Assembly: GCF_000337535.1 (NCBI RefSeq)
Contig: NZ_AOIP01000039.1
Coordinates: 1-57,787 of the forward strand
Length of the DNA stretch: 57,787 nt
Reading direction: 5' to 3'
DNA from: Natrialba aegyptia DSM 13077
Lineage (GTDB): Archaea; Halobacteriota; Halobacteria; Halobacteriales; Natrialbaceae
Shown: positions 8,457 through 18,071 of the stretch, one piece after another
Layout: the number at the start of each line of letters is the position of its first letter
How positions within the stretch are numbered: the first letter of the stretch is position 1
Notes under the pieces: generated by a model
Database searches by the model: none
What the model was told of the DNA's origin: nothing
What the model saw: only the letters and a program-made list of their open reading frames with translations
Translations under genes and position numbers: made by a program

Positions 8457-9134
8457 ATGGCAGTCATTGCGCATCTTCGGATTCCAGCCGACTCATTTGA
8501 ACTCGGCCGGATCCTCGAATTGGAAGCCAGCGGGACGATCGAACTCGAAAACATGGTCCCGCTGGGCGAAAAAGCCGTTCCGTTCTTCTCGGTGAGCGAC
8601 GAGGTCCGAGAATCGTTCGAAAAAAATGTCGGGAATCACCCGTCAGTCGAACGTATAATCGAGATGACGAGACACAACGGCGATCGATTGTATTCGTTAG
8701 ACTGGAATGTAGCCCGTGACGTCTTTTTCCAAGGGGTCCTCGATCTAAAGGGGCAACTCCTGAGTGCGACCGGAACGCCCAATACGTGGGAGTTCGAGAT
8801 TCGATTTCCCACCCACGAGGCCCTCAGTGAGTTTCAAGAGTACTGTTCGAATGCCCACATTTCCCTCGAAGTCGGACGCATCTACAATCCCGTCCGTCCA
8901 GGAACTGGAATGTGGTACGGGGTAACAAAAGCCCAGCGCGAAACGCTGATGCGCGCTGTTCAGGGCGGGTACTATTCGATCCCACGGCGAATGTCCACGC
9001 AGGATTTAGCCGATGACCTCGGTATCTCTGATCAGGCTGTCACAGAACGACTCCGCCGTGCGATCGAGACACTCACCGAAAACACGCTCATCGCAATGGA
9101 AGAGGAGCTCGAAGAAGAGTTCAAGCCGATCTAG
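8457..9134 (+). CDS. Bat-like HTH-10 transcriptional regulator
   Basis: This 225-residue protein has the two-part layout of haloarchaeal bacterio-opsin-activator-type regulators. An N-terminal sensor-like domain (AVIAHLRIPADSFELGRIL..., ~1-150) is followed by a C-terminal HTH_10 domain (~160-215). The latter contains TKAQRETLMRAVQGGYYSIPRR, STQDLADDLGISDQAVTERLRR and a closing leucine-rich helix. The ATG at 8457 is preferred to upstream in-frame codons because the TATA box at 8419 and the start of sequence conservation both place it there. Ligand and targets are unknown. It is followed 133 bp later by another small HTH protein. Confidence 0.85.
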   Translation: MAVIAHLRIPADSFELGRILELEASGTIELENMVPLGEKAVPFFSVSDEVRESFEKNVGNHPSVERIIEMTRHNGDRLYSLDWNVARDVFFQGVLDLKGQLLSATGTPNTWEFEIRFPTHEALSEFQEYCSNAHISLEVGRIYNPVRPGTGMWYGVTKAQRETLMRAVQGGYYSIPRRMSTQDLADDLGISDQAVTERLRRAIETLTENTLIAMEEELEEEFKPI

Positions 9135-9267
9135 GAACTCTGATCACCCCAACCCCATCTTGACCTGTATGAGGGCTACTGCATAGATTGCTATTCAATA
9201 ACAACTTTGTTCACCATGCACCGAAGGGAAGCGTTTGGGACGCTACTATCTGTCCGTGAGTGCCAGA

Positions 9268-9585
9268 ATGGGGTTTGACCACATTGCAGAGGCGCTGGGG
9301 TCTCAAGCGCGGCGGTGTATACTTATTGAACTATTGGACCACAATCCAGTGAGCCAACCAGAGACCGTAGCGAAGAACGATGCACGAGAAACCGATGAAT
9401 TAGAGGTACAGCTTATTCACACACATCTCCCAAAACTCGACAACATGGGATACATCGTGTGGAACAGTGACAACGTAACGGTTGTCAAGGGACCAAATTG
9501 GGAAGAGATTGAATCGGTGGTTCGGTTACTCAGCGATAACAGGGAAGAAATCCCTAGTGACACATTCGAACGCTCTCAAAGATGA
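9268..9585 (+). CDS. Small winged-helix protein (DUF7344-like)
   Basis: The 105-residue protein opens with GFDHIAEALGSQARRCILIELLDHNP, a typical haloarchaeal winged-helix start. It continues with an acidic helix and HTHLPKLDNMGYIVWNSDN, the recognition-wing region. It is probably a DNA-binding regulator with a single domain. The start at 9268 is chosen because homology-like sequence begins there; an in-frame upstream codon at 9235 would add 11 unrelated residues. Its target is not evident. Confidence 0.7.
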   Translation: MGFDHIAEALGSQARRCILIELLDHNPVSQPETVAKNDARETDELEVQLIHTHLPKLDNMGYIVWNSDNVTVVKGPNWEEIESVVRLLSDNREEIPSDTFERSQR

Positions 9586-9788
9586 TGGCGTACTCTGCTG
9601 AACGCTCCTTTTATATCTCGCACGTCATCTCTACCAAAAATCAGATAGATAGGGGGGTGGTTCCGATCTCTACCCCTGGACTGCGTATTGTAATTGCCGG
9701 GTCGGGATGTGTGAGCCGTTCGATGACACTATCCGTTCGTCTCTCTTCGTGAGACAACAACCGAGGTCACGCGCTGCACTCGATCGAC

Positions 9789-10949
9789 TCAGTCGTCTAC
9801 GTCGGTCACCGGCTCCCACGTCCGCGGCGACCGGTTCAATCGCTCGCACCCCTCGTCGGTGACGACGACCAGATCCTCGATTCGGATACCGAACTCGTCA
9901 TCGAGGTAGACGCCGGGTTCGATGCTGAAGACCATCCCCGGCTCGAGTTCGAGATCGTTGCCGTCCGTGATGTAGGGTGGCTCGTGGACTTCGAGGCCGA
10001 CGCCGTGGCCGGTACGGTGGATGAAGTGGTCGCCGTAGCCGCGCTCGTCGAGGACGTTCCGAGCGGCGTGATCAACCGCTTGAGCCTCGACTCCGGGCTC
10101 GACGGTACGAACCGCGGCTTTTTGGGCGGCCAAGACTGCAGCGTGGGCGTCTTCGAAGCCGGCAGGCGGGTCGCCGTCGAAGACCACGGTTCGGGTCTGG
10201 TCGCTGGGATAGCCGTCGACGACGGTACCGAAGTCGAGGACGACGGGGTCGCCGCGACGGATCGTCCGATCGGTGTGGCGGTGGTGGGGGCGAGCGCCGT
10301 TCGGTCCGGACCCGACGACGGTTTCGAAGGAGACGCCGCTGCCGCCGGCCGCCGATAGTCGACGCTCGATCTCCGCGGCGAGTTCAGTTTCGGTGAGGCC
10401 GATCGCGTCGGCACCGAGGCTGCGAATGGCGGTGCTGACGTTGTCGGCGACGGTCGCCGCGGCGCGGAGGTGGTCGAGTTCACGGTCGTCCTTCCGGATT
10501 CGAAGGTCGTCGAGGAGGTGACTCGCCAGATCGAAGGTGGCTTCGGGAAACGTCTCCCGGAGGTCTTGCGTGAAGCGGGCCCACATGCGGTCGTCGACCA
10601 GCAGGCGGCCGTATTCGATCCCGAGGTCGTCGCCGAGTCGGGCGAGGAGGGCGGTCGGGTCGTCGCCGTCATCCCAGGTGCGGATGTCCGAAATGGGCGT
10701 TTCGGCTGCGAGTTGCGTGTCGTACATCGTGGGGGCGAGAAAGACCGCGTCGTCGGCGGTGACGAACAGGAAGAGGTGGCGTTCCATCGGCTCCTCGTGG
10801 AAGCCGCTGAGATACGCGAGGTTCGTGCTCGGAAAGAGGACGAGTGCGTCAGCGGAGGTATCACGAATCCGATTGCGCGCCCGTTCGAGTCGCTGGTCGA
10901 TCTGGGTCTCGGCGGTCGATGCCGGAGGTGTGTCGGTATCGTCGCTCAT
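9789..10949 (-). CDS. pepQ: M24-family Xaa-Pro aminopeptidase-type peptidase
   Basis: This 386-residue cytoplasmic metallopeptidase of the creatinase/prolidase fold would release N-terminal residues before proline or split Xaa-Pro dipeptides. The N-terminal creatinase domain (~15-150) includes SADALVLFPSTNLAYLSGF. The catalytic pita-bread domain (~160-380) shows the dinuclear metal ligands: Asp pair in VLDFGTVVDGYPSDQTRT, His in GHGVGLEVHEPPY, and Glu pair in FSIEPGVY and GIRIEDLVVV. All five ligands are present, so it should be active. It is monocistronic and tail-to-tail with nothing close. Family is certain; the exact substrate class is inferred, as is the symbol. Confidence 0.85.
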   Translation of the reverse strand: MSDDTDTPPASTAETQIDQRLERARNRIRDTSADALVLFPSTNLAYLSGFHEEPMERHLFLFVTADDAVFLAPTMYDTQLAAETPISDIRTWDDGDDPTALLARLGDDLGIEYGRLLVDDRMWARFTQDLRETFPEATFDLASHLLDDLRIRKDDRELDHLRAAATVADNVSTAIRSLGADAIGLTETELAAEIERRLSAAGGSGVSFETVVGSGPNGARPHHRHTDRTIRRGDPVVLDFGTVVDGYPSDQTRTVVFDGDPPAGFEDAHAAVLAAQKAAVRTVEPGVEAQAVDHAARNVLDERGYGDHFIHRTGHGVGLEVHEPPYITDGNDLELEPGMVFSIEPGVYLDDEFGIRIEDLVVVTDEGCERLNRSPRTWEPVTDVDD

Positions 10950-11082
10950 TTTCGGTTCGAGTTCAGTTTCGGTCGCCGCGCCCTGAGTTGTGTGGGTTTT
11001 TCGTTTGTGTTCATCGGTTAGGCTAATCAGTTAGACTATCTATGTAGGTCTGTTGGTAGGGATTTTCGAAATCCCTTCCGGG

Positions 11083-13371
11083 CTATTTAGAAGCCGCCGC
11101 GTCGACGGCCGAGCGGACGGTTTCCGCCGAGAGCGCCGAGAGGGGAACGCGTTTCCCGTCGGTTTCGTTGACGATGAGCGACGAAAGGTCGGCGCGGCTG
11201 TCGGTCCCGGCGTCGACGAGAACGAGTTCAGCGCCAGTCTGGGTGAGTCGGCGCGCGGCCGCTCGCGTGCGCTCGGTCGGACTGCCGTCGGCTGCGGTCG
11301 CTTTTCCGTCGGTAACGAGGACGATGACGGCGGTCTCGGTATCCGCCCGTTCGACGACGGCACTGGCGGTTTCGAGGCCGGCGGGGAGCGGCGTGCGGTC
11401 GCCGGTGGGGAGGGATTTCAGGTGGCGAGCGGCGAGGCTCACGCTGTGAGTTGGCGGGAGGAGGACGTCCGCGTCGTCGCCGGCGAACGCGACGAACGCG
11501 ATGTCGTCGCGGCGCTGGTAGCTCTCGCGCAGGAGTTCGAGGACGACGCCCTTGGCCGTCCGCATCGCGGGTTGCATCGACGCGCTCGCGTCGACGGCGA
11601 AGACGACCGTCGCCGCGGCGGTTCCCTCGCGGACGGCGCGACGGAGGTCGTCCGATCCGACCGTCGTCTCGCCGCGGCTGGCGGCGGCCCGCACGGACGC
11701 CGCGGCGTCGATCGAACCGGTCTGCCCCGCGGCATCGGATGCCGATTCGGTCCTGACGCGAGCGCCGCGATTCGCCGCACTCGGTGCGACGTTCGTGCGC
11801 GCGCCGTCCGATCGTGACGCCGCGTCGCGCTCTGTGATTGACGTTTCGAGTTCGGGTGCGGCGGCGTCCCCGATGGCGGCTCGTCGCTGTCCGGGGACGA
11901 GCGGCTGGACATCGGTCTCTGCGTCGCCGTCCGCGTCCGAATCACCTTCTCCTTCACCTTCGTCCTCGCCCTCGTCGGAACAGCTCTCGCTCCCTTCGCC
12001 GCCATCCCCGTCGCTTTCGTCAGCCGAGGGCGCCGCTTGGTCCGCCGCGCTTGCCGCGGTTCCACCGCCGTCACCGGTACCCGGCGTTCCGTCGCCGTCG
12101 GATCGGTCCGGACGGGACCCGCTGCGGTCGTCCGCCGGCTCTCGGTCGTCGGAGCCGTTGCCCTCCCCCGGTGCGTCGTTCTCATCGTCCGTTTCGGGGC
12201 CGCGGTCGTCGCTTCCTCCACCCTCCGCTGTGCCGTCGCTCGGTTCGAGGTCACTCTCGCCGTCGTCCGCGGCATCCGTATTCGACTCGCCGTCATCGTT
12301 GCGGCCGTCGGCCGAGTCCTCGAGATGGTCCTCAAGCAGGTCGTCTACGTCCGGAACGTCGTCCGCGAACGGCGTACTCCGGAGTCGGTGTGGCAGCGTG
12401 TAGGTCGCGGCCTCGCGAACGTCCGACTCGATCACGGTCGTCCGTCCCTCGAGCGCGGCCAGCGTGACCGCGGTTCTGGCGGTTGCAATATCGCCCCGGT
12501 GGCCGTCGACGCCGGCGTCTAGACAGAGTTCGGCGATCGTCGCCCTGAACTCGGCGGGGAGATCGACCCGCGAGACGCGATCGCGGGCGGCGGCGACCGC
12601 CTCGCGGCGACGGTCGACGCTGAACTCCACCGGTTGCGTGTCGGTGGATCCGTTGCTGTCCCCCGAAGTCGCGTCGGTATCATCGCCGAGCGCCCGGTCG
12701 ATGATTTTGACGCGGTCATCGATGTCTCGACAGCCCTCGACGGTCGTCTGTAGGGCGAACCGATCCCGAAGCTGGGGGCGGAGGTCGCCCTCTTCGGGAT
12801 TCATGGTCCCGACCAGGGTGAACGCGGCGGGGTGGGAGACGCTGACGCCGTCGCGTTCGACGGTGTTCGTGGCGCTCGCCGCCGCGTCGAGGAGGACGTC
12901 GACCAGGTGATCGTCGAGCAGGTTGATCTCGTCGACGTAGAGGATGCCGCGGTTCGCGCGGGCTAGCAGGCCGGGCTCGAACGACGCATCGCCGGCGAGC
13001 GCGTCCTCGACCGAGAGGGTGCCGACGACGCGGTCGCGGGTCGCGCCCAGCGGGAGCGTCACGACCGGCGTCGGACGGGTTTCGACCGGCATCTCGTCGG
13101 GATTGCGCTCCCGACAGTCGGCACACTGCGGTCCCGACCCGTCGGGCGAACAGCGAAATCGGCAGTCGGCCACGACCCGCTGTTCCGGGAGGTGCTCCGC
13201 GAGCGTCCGCACGGCGGTCGACTTCGCGGTTCCCTTCTCGCCGGCGATCAGCGCCCCGTCGAGATCGTCGTTGACCGCGACGGCGAGTAACACGCGTTTG
13301 AGCGTCTCCTGGCCGACGATCCCCGGGACGGCGAGCGACGATAGTTTTTTACCCACGGAATTTGCAACCAT
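11083..13371 (-). CDS. Chelatase-type AAA+ ATPase fused to VWA domain
   Basis: This 762-residue protein joins the ChlI/BchI and ChlD/BchD parts of magnesium/cobalt chelatase. Residues ~1-330 form an AAA+ ATPase with Walker A GEKGTAKST and Walker B ILYVDEINLLDDH. A four-cysteine insert (CRFRC...CADC) could bind metal. A long Asp/Glu/Ser/Gly linker (~340-510) follows. The C-terminal VWA domain has an intact MIDAS: DASASMQ, the Thr in TGDRTPL, and VLVTDGK. It is divergent from cobN, its likely catalytic partner, with a 34-bp promoter region. It would drive ATP-dependent cobalt insertion. The start ATG at 13371 matches TATA-like TTTTAAAT about 25 bases upstream. Confidence 0.88.
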   Translation of the reverse strand: MVANSVGKKLSSLAVPGIVGQETLKRVLLAVAVNDDLDGALIAGEKGTAKSTAVRTLAEHLPEQRVVADCRFRCSPDGSGPQCADCRERNPDEMPVETRPTPVVTLPLGATRDRVVGTLSVEDALAGDASFEPGLLARANRGILYVDEINLLDDHLVDVLLDAAASATNTVERDGVSVSHPAAFTLVGTMNPEEGDLRPQLRDRFALQTTVEGCRDIDDRVKIIDRALGDDTDATSGDSNGSTDTQPVEFSVDRRREAVAAARDRVSRVDLPAEFRATIAELCLDAGVDGHRGDIATARTAVTLAALEGRTTVIESDVREAATYTLPHRLRSTPFADDVPDVDDLLEDHLEDSADGRNDDGESNTDAADDGESDLEPSDGTAEGGGSDDRGPETDDENDAPGEGNGSDDREPADDRSGSRPDRSDGDGTPGTGDGGGTAASAADQAAPSADESDGDGGEGSESCSDEGEDEGEGEGDSDADGDAETDVQPLVPGQRRAAIGDAAAPELETSITERDAASRSDGARTNVAPSAANRGARVRTESASDAAGQTGSIDAAASVRAAASRGETTVGSDDLRRAVREGTAAATVVFAVDASASMQPAMRTAKGVVLELLRESYQRRDDIAFVAFAGDDADVLLPPTHSVSLAARHLKSLPTGDRTPLPAGLETASAVVERADTETAVIVLVTDGKATAADGSPTERTRAAARRLTQTGAELVLVDAGTDSRADLSSLIVNETDGKRVPLSALSAETVRSAVDAAASK

Positions 13372-13405
13372 ACTTGCGCTAATACAATAGAGATTTAAAA
13401 ACACG
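13372..13405. promoter_or_regulatory. Divergent promoter between chelatase ATPase gene and cobN
   Basis: Only 34 bp separate the two start codons. TTTTAAAT (read on the reverse strand, 13393-13400) is about 25 bases before the ATPase ATG. AATACAAT (13381-13388) is about 22 bases before the cobN ATG. Both genes would be leaderless. Overlapping promoters imply coordinated control of the two chelatase subunits. Confidence 0.5.
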
Positions 13406-16400
13406 ATGACACGGATCGGCATCTACACTGCGACGGAGAACGAGCTCGGATCGATCGGACGAGCGGCCAAGCGCCTCGACGACATCGAACTGGTCGTTCG
13501 CTCGGAGAGCGACCTGGACGACGAGGCCACGATCGAGGAGTTCGTCGAGGAACTGACCGACGCCGCGGCGGCGATCTTCTGGCTGCACGGCGCTGCAGAC
13601 AGCATGCCCGGCTACGAGTATGCGACGGCTGAACTCGAGGCGGCGAACGTCCCGCTGATCGTCAAATCGACCGGCGACGCGTTCGCGTTCGAGGACACGA
13701 CGGTTGATGCGGACCGCCGCGACCGGGTCTACGAGTACCTCGAGCGGGGCGGGACGGTCAACGTGGCAAACGTGTGTCGGTTCCTCGCCGCCGAGTTCGC
13801 CGACGCGGACGACCGCGAGCGCGAGTTCGACGAGCCCACCGCGCTCCCCACGGAGGGCGTCTATCACCCCGATCATCCGGGTATTGAGTACGAAGAACTA
13901 CTCGAGACCCACGATCCGGACAGGCCGACGGTCGCAATCTGGTTCTACGAGTCCCACTGGACCCACGAGAACACCCGGTACGTCGACGCGCAGGTACGGG
14001 CGCTCGAGGCGCAGGGCGCGAACGCCTTGCCGATCTTCTGTAACCCCGCGACGGACACCGACGAGCAGGAGGACGCCGAGTGGGTCACCGATAACTGGCT
14101 CCTGAACGACGCCGGTCAGCCGATCGTCGACGCCGTGCTCTCTTCCTTTATGTTCTCCCTCTCGATGGACGAGCGCGGCCGCAGCGCTGACGACGAAGGC
14201 AGCTCAGCGGAGAACGTCTTCCTCGACCGCCTGGGCGTGCCCGTCCTCCAGACGGTCACCACGATGCGCTCGCGCTCGCGCTACGACTCGAGCGATACCG
14301 GTGTTATGGGCTTCGAACTCGCGCTTTCGGTCGCGCTTCCCGAGTTCGACGGCAACGTTATCACTCACCCCATCTCGGGGAAAGAACGCACCGACGACGA
14401 GGCCGACATTGGCTCCGCGCCGAAACACCACTTCCCGATCGCGGACCGTATCGATCACGCGACTCGGCTAGCCGTCAACTGGGCCGAACTCCAGCACACG
14501 CCGAACGAAGACAAGCAAATCGCCGTCGTCCTGCACAACTATCCGCCGAGCGACGACGGGATCGGCACGGCATTCGGCCTCGACTCGCCCGAATCGACCG
14601 TCAATCTCCTCGCCGAACTCGACGCCCGAGATTACGACCTCGGTGGAGAACTGCCCGACAGCGGCCAGTCACTCGTCGAAAAGCTGACCGCCCAGCTCAC
14701 CCTCGACGACCGCTGGGTCGCACCCGCGGACGTGCGTGACCTGTCGGTCGATGTCGTCTCGCCGGAGACCTACGCGGCGTGGTTCGACTCGGCGGATGAG
14801 GGCTTCCAGGAGAACGTGCTCGAAGAGTGGGGCGATGTCCCCGACCGCCCGTTCGCGATTCCGGGCGTCGAGTTCGGGAGCGTCCTCGTCACCGTCCAAC
14901 CCCCGCGCGGGTTCGGCATGGATCCCTCGAAGGTCTACCACGATTCGAACCTTCAGCCGCCCCACGACTACTACGCCTTCTACGGCTGGCTCCGGAACGC
15001 CTTCGACGCCGACGCGGTCGTCCACCTCGGAACGCACGGCAGTCTCGAGTGGCTGCCCGGCAAGACCGTCGGTCTCGACGGGGCGAGCGCGCCCGACCAA
15101 CTGGTCGACGATATCCCGAACGTCTATCCCTACATCATCAACAACCCCGGCGAGGGAACCCAAGCAAAGCGCCGCTCCTACGCCGCTATCGTCGACTACC
15201 TGACGCCCGTGATGCGAAACGCGGGGACGTACGACGAGCTTTCCGAACTCGAAGAACTCGCGAACCAGTACCGCGAGGCCGGCATGGAGGATGCGCGCGC
15301 CGACGACGGCGAGCACCTCGAGACGCTCATCCGCGAGGCGGTCGACGAACTCGACCTCGCGGTCGAACTCGGCGTTTCGGGCACGATCGACGAGCGCGCC
15401 AACGTGCGCGGACCGGACGAAGCCGGCTCGACGCTCGCCGAAGGAACCGTCGACGGCGACGCCCTCGACATCGACGACCTCGTCGAGCGCATCCACGAGT
15501 ACCTCACGGACGTGAAGACGACGCAGATCAGACTGGGGCTGCACACGATGTCCGAACCGCCCGCGGGCGAGCGCCTCGTCGAGTATCTTGTCGCGTTGAC
15601 CCGACTCGAGAACCCCGGCGCGCCGAGCCTGCGCGAGAGCGTCGCCGGCGTCCTCGGCGTCGATTACGAGACCATGCTCGATTCCCCCGGCGAGTACGAC
15701 GACGCGCTCGGAATGACCTACGCCGAGGCAGCCGACGCGGTCCACGAGACGAGCGTCGACCTCGTCGAAACGCTCGCCGCACACGAGTTCGACGTTCCCG
15801 AATCGGAGCGCACCGCGGGCGCGGAAGACGAGGTGAACATGAACCTGCTGGTCGTCGACATCGACACCCTCGGCGACGCGCGGGCGAACTCGGGTGCGCA
15901 CGACGACCTGCGCGAGGTTCTCGCGTACATCTGCGAGGAAGCCGAGCCGCGCGTGCGGGGAGCCGAAGACGAGATTCCGCGGACGGCCGACGCGCTCTCG
16001 GGCGAGTACGTTCCGCCCGGGGGCTCCGGCGCGCCCACGCGGGGCGGCGTCGATCTGCTCCCGACGGCGCGGAACTTCTACACGCTCGATCCGCGAAAGG
16101 TGCCGGCGAAGCCGGCCTGGCAGGTCGGGAGCGAGGTCGCCGAAGGTGTGCTCGAGCGCCACTACGACGAAGAGGGCGGGTACCCCGAAGAGATCGGCGT
16201 CGTCGCCTGGGGGACCCCAACCGTGCGCACCCGCGGTGAGACGATCGCCCAGGTGCTCGCACTGATGGGCGTCGAACCGCAGTGGACCGACGCCGGGCGG
16301 ATCGACGACGTAGAACCCATTCCGCTGGATGAACTCGACCGCCCCCGGATCGACGTGACGACGCGCGTCTCCGGGCTGTTCCGCGACGCCTTCCCGGCCG

Positions 16401-17308
16401 CGGCCGGCGTCATCCACGACGCCGTGGACGCGGTCGTCGACCTCGAGGAACCCCACGACATGAACTACGTGAAAAAGCACGTCGAGGCAGAGCAAGCTGA
16501 ACTCGAGGCCGACGGACTCGACGAATCCGACGCCCGAAAAGCGGCTAAACACCGCGTCTTCACCACCACGCCCGGCGGCTACGGTGCCGGGACGAACAAG
16601 GCCGTCGACGAGGGCAACTGGGACGATCGCGCCGACCTCGCGGACGTTTACGTCCAGTGGGGCGGCTACGCGATGGGCTCTCGCGGCCGCGTCTCGGAGG
16701 CACACGACGCCTTCGAACGGCGACTGTCGAACGTGGATGCAACCGTCAAACTAGAGGACACGATGGAGCAAGACGAGTTCGACTCCTCGGACTGGTACGC
16801 CTTCCACGGCGGATTCATCTCCGCGGTCACCGAGATCTCCGGCGCAGAGCCGGCCTCGTACGTCGGCGACTCCTCCGATCCCGACAACGTGGACGTCTAC
16901 ACGAACGAGGAGAAGGTCCGCAAGGCGATGCGCGCTCGCGTCCTGAACCCGGACTGGCTCGAGTCCATGGAAGAACACGGCTACAAGGGTGCCGGCGACC
17001 TCTCGACGACGGTCGACGTGACCCTCGGCTGGGACGCGACGGCCGGCGTCGTGAGCGATACGCTCTGGGCGGAGGTCGCCGAGAAGTTCGCCTTCGACGC
17101 CGACAGACAGGCGTGGATGCGCGAGGTCAACCCGTGGGCGCTCGAATCCATCACCGACACCCTGCTCGAGGCAATCGACCGCGACCTCTGGGACGCCGAC
17201 GCGGGGACCGAAGACCGCTTGCGCGATCTCAACCTCTCGGTCGAGGGCGACTTAGAGGAGCGGACGACGAACGAAGTCGTGGGCGCGGAGGTGTCGACCG
17301 ATGACTGA
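13406..17308 (+). CDS. cobN: Cobaltochelatase CobN subunit
   Basis: This 1300-residue catalytic subunit of the aerobic-type cobaltochelatase family inserts Co2+ into the corrin ring (hydrogenobyrinate a,c-diamide in the known pathway). Family motifs include HLGTHGSLEWLPGKTVGLDG (~545), PYIINNPGEGTQAKRR (~575), VVAWGTPTVRTRGETIAQ (~935) and VYVQWGGYAMGSRG near 1085. Its length is normal for CobN. It is coupled to cbiC, whose ATG lies 8 bp before the cobN stop. Its mate is the divergently encoded AAA+/VWA protein. Presence of CobN beside Cbi-type enzymes gives the mixed corrin pathway seen in haloarchaea. A long antisense frame here is only a shadow. Confidence 0.95.
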   Translation: MTRIGIYTATENELGSIGRAAKRLDDIELVVRSESDLDDEATIEEFVEELTDAAAAIFWLHGAADSMPGYEYATAELEAANVPLIVKSTGDAFAFEDTTVDADRRDRVYEYLERGGTVNVANVCRFLAAEFADADDREREFDEPTALPTEGVYHPDHPGIEYEELLETHDPDRPTVAIWFYESHWTHENTRYVDAQVRALEAQGANALPIFCNPATDTDEQEDAEWVTDNWLLNDAGQPIVDAVLSSFMFSLSMDERGRSADDEGSSAENVFLDRLGVPVLQTVTTMRSRSRYDSSDTGVMGFELALSVALPEFDGNVITHPISGKERTDDEADIGSAPKHHFPIADRIDHATRLAVNWAELQHTPNEDKQIAVVLHNYPPSDDGIGTAFGLDSPESTVNLLAELDARDYDLGGELPDSGQSLVEKLTAQLTLDDRWVAPADVRDLSVDVVSPETYAAWFDSADEGFQENVLEEWGDVPDRPFAIPGVEFGSVLVTVQPPRGFGMDPSKVYHDSNLQPPHDYYAFYGWLRNAFDADAVVHLGTHGSLEWLPGKTVGLDGASAPDQLVDDIPNVYPYIINNPGEGTQAKRRSYAAIVDYLTPVMRNAGTYDELSELEELANQYREAGMEDARADDGEHLETLIREAVDELDLAVELGVSGTIDERANVRGPDEAGSTLAEGTVDGDALDIDDLVERIHEYLTDVKTTQIRLGLHTMSEPPAGERLVEYLVALTRLENPGAPSLRESVAGVLGVDYETMLDSPGEYDDALGMTYAEAADAVHETSVDLVETLAAHEFDVPESERTAGAEDEVNMNLLVVDIDTLGDARANSGAHDDLREVLAYICEEAEPRVRGAEDEIPRTADALSGEYVPPGGSGAPTRGGVDLLPTARNFYTLDPRKVPAKPAWQVGSEVAEGVLERHYDEEGGYPEEIGVVAWGTPTVRTRGETIAQVLALMGVEPQWTDAGRIDDVEPIPLDELDRPRIDVTTRVSGLFRDAFPAAAGVIHDAVDAVVDLEEPHDMNYVKKHVEAEQAELEADGLDESDARKAAKHRVFTTTPGGYGAGTNKAVDEGNWDDRADLADVYVQWGGYAMGSRGRVSEAHDAFERRLSNVDATVKLEDTMEQDEFDSSDWYAFHGGFISAVTEISGAEPASYVGDSSDPDNVDVYTNEEKVRKAMRARVLNPDWLESMEEHGYKGAGDLSTTVDVTLGWDATAGVVSDTLWAEVAEKFAFDADRQAWMREVNPWALESITDTLLEAIDRDLWDADAGTEDRLRDLNLSVEGDLEERTTNEVVGAEVSTDD

Positions 17309-18071
17309 GACTGACGACCCAGACCAGGTTGACGCTGCGGCAGAGTCCCGGGAGGGCGAGGAGTACGCCGATCTCGGCGCGACGACCCAGAACGCGATGG
17401 ACATCGCCGAGACGAGCATGGACATCGTCCGGCAATTCGTCCCCGACGAGACGCTCGCGGATCGCATCAGACAGAAGTCGGTCCACTCGATGGGCGACAT
17501 CGAGTTCCAGCACCTGCTCCGATTTACCGGCGCGGACGAGCGGGGAGACGACGAAGACGCGCCCGTTCGCGCCGGCGCGCGGGCCGTCCTCGCGGAGGCC
17601 GACATCGTCACGGACATCACCATGCCGATGGCGGGCATCACGGGCCGCGGCCACGACTGCGAGAAGCGAAAAGCGATCGGCAACGGCACGGAGCTGGCCG
17701 AGCGAACCGGCATGACCCGAACCGCGGCCTCGGTGCTCGAACTCGACAAACAGGGCGTCTACGACGACTCGATCGCCGTCGTCGGCAACGCCCCGACAGC
17801 CGCGTTCGCGCTCGCGGACTGCATCGAAAACGGCACCCGCCCCGCCGCCGTCGTCGCGACGCCGGTCGGCTTCGTCAAAGCCGAGGAGAGCCGCCAGCGC
17901 GTGCGCGAGGTCAGCAACGCCGTCGGCGTCCCGGCGATCACGAACGTCGGCCGCCGCGGCGGCAGCGGTCTCGCCGCCGCGCTGACCAACGAACTGATCC
18001 ACGTCGCGGCCGACGTTCGTGCGGGTGAACTCGAACTCGAGTTCGACAGTTCAGGAGCCGGCGATGAGTGA
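17301..18071 (+). CDS. cbiC: Precorrin-8X methylmutase
   Basis: This 256-residue enzyme moves a methyl group from C11 to C12 of (cobalt-)precorrin-8. Characteristic segments are IRQKSVHSMGDIEFQHLLRF (conserved His of the family), DITMPMAGI, VVGNAPTAAFALADCIENG and VVATPVGFVKAEESRQRV, ending in GRRGGSGLAAALTNELIHVA. The N-terminal ~30 residues form an acidic extension. It overlaps both cobN (8 bp) and cbiE (8 bp), so the three genes form one operon. Confidence 0.95.
   Translation: MTETDDPDQVDAAAESREGEEYADLGATTQNAMDIAETSMDIVRQFVPDETLADRIRQKSVHSMGDIEFQHLLRFTGADERGDDEDAPVRAGARAVLAEADIVTDITMPMAGITGRGHDCEKRKAIGNGTELAERTGMTRTAASVLELDKQGVYDDSIAVVGNAPTAAFALADCIENGTRPAAVVATPVGFVKAEESRQRVREVSNAVGVPAITNVGRRGGSGLAAALTNELIHVAADVRAGELELEFDSSGAGDE

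Noticed and set aside
11552-12403. 283-codon Ser/Pro-rich frame antisense to the chelatase linker
   Set aside because: It arises from the low-complexity acidic linker on the other strand.
14669-16705. 678-codon open frame antisense to cobN
   Set aside because: It mirrors the codon pattern of cobN; GC-rich haloarchaeal genes commonly leave the opposite strand open, and its composition (Val/Asp/Arg runs) matches no family.
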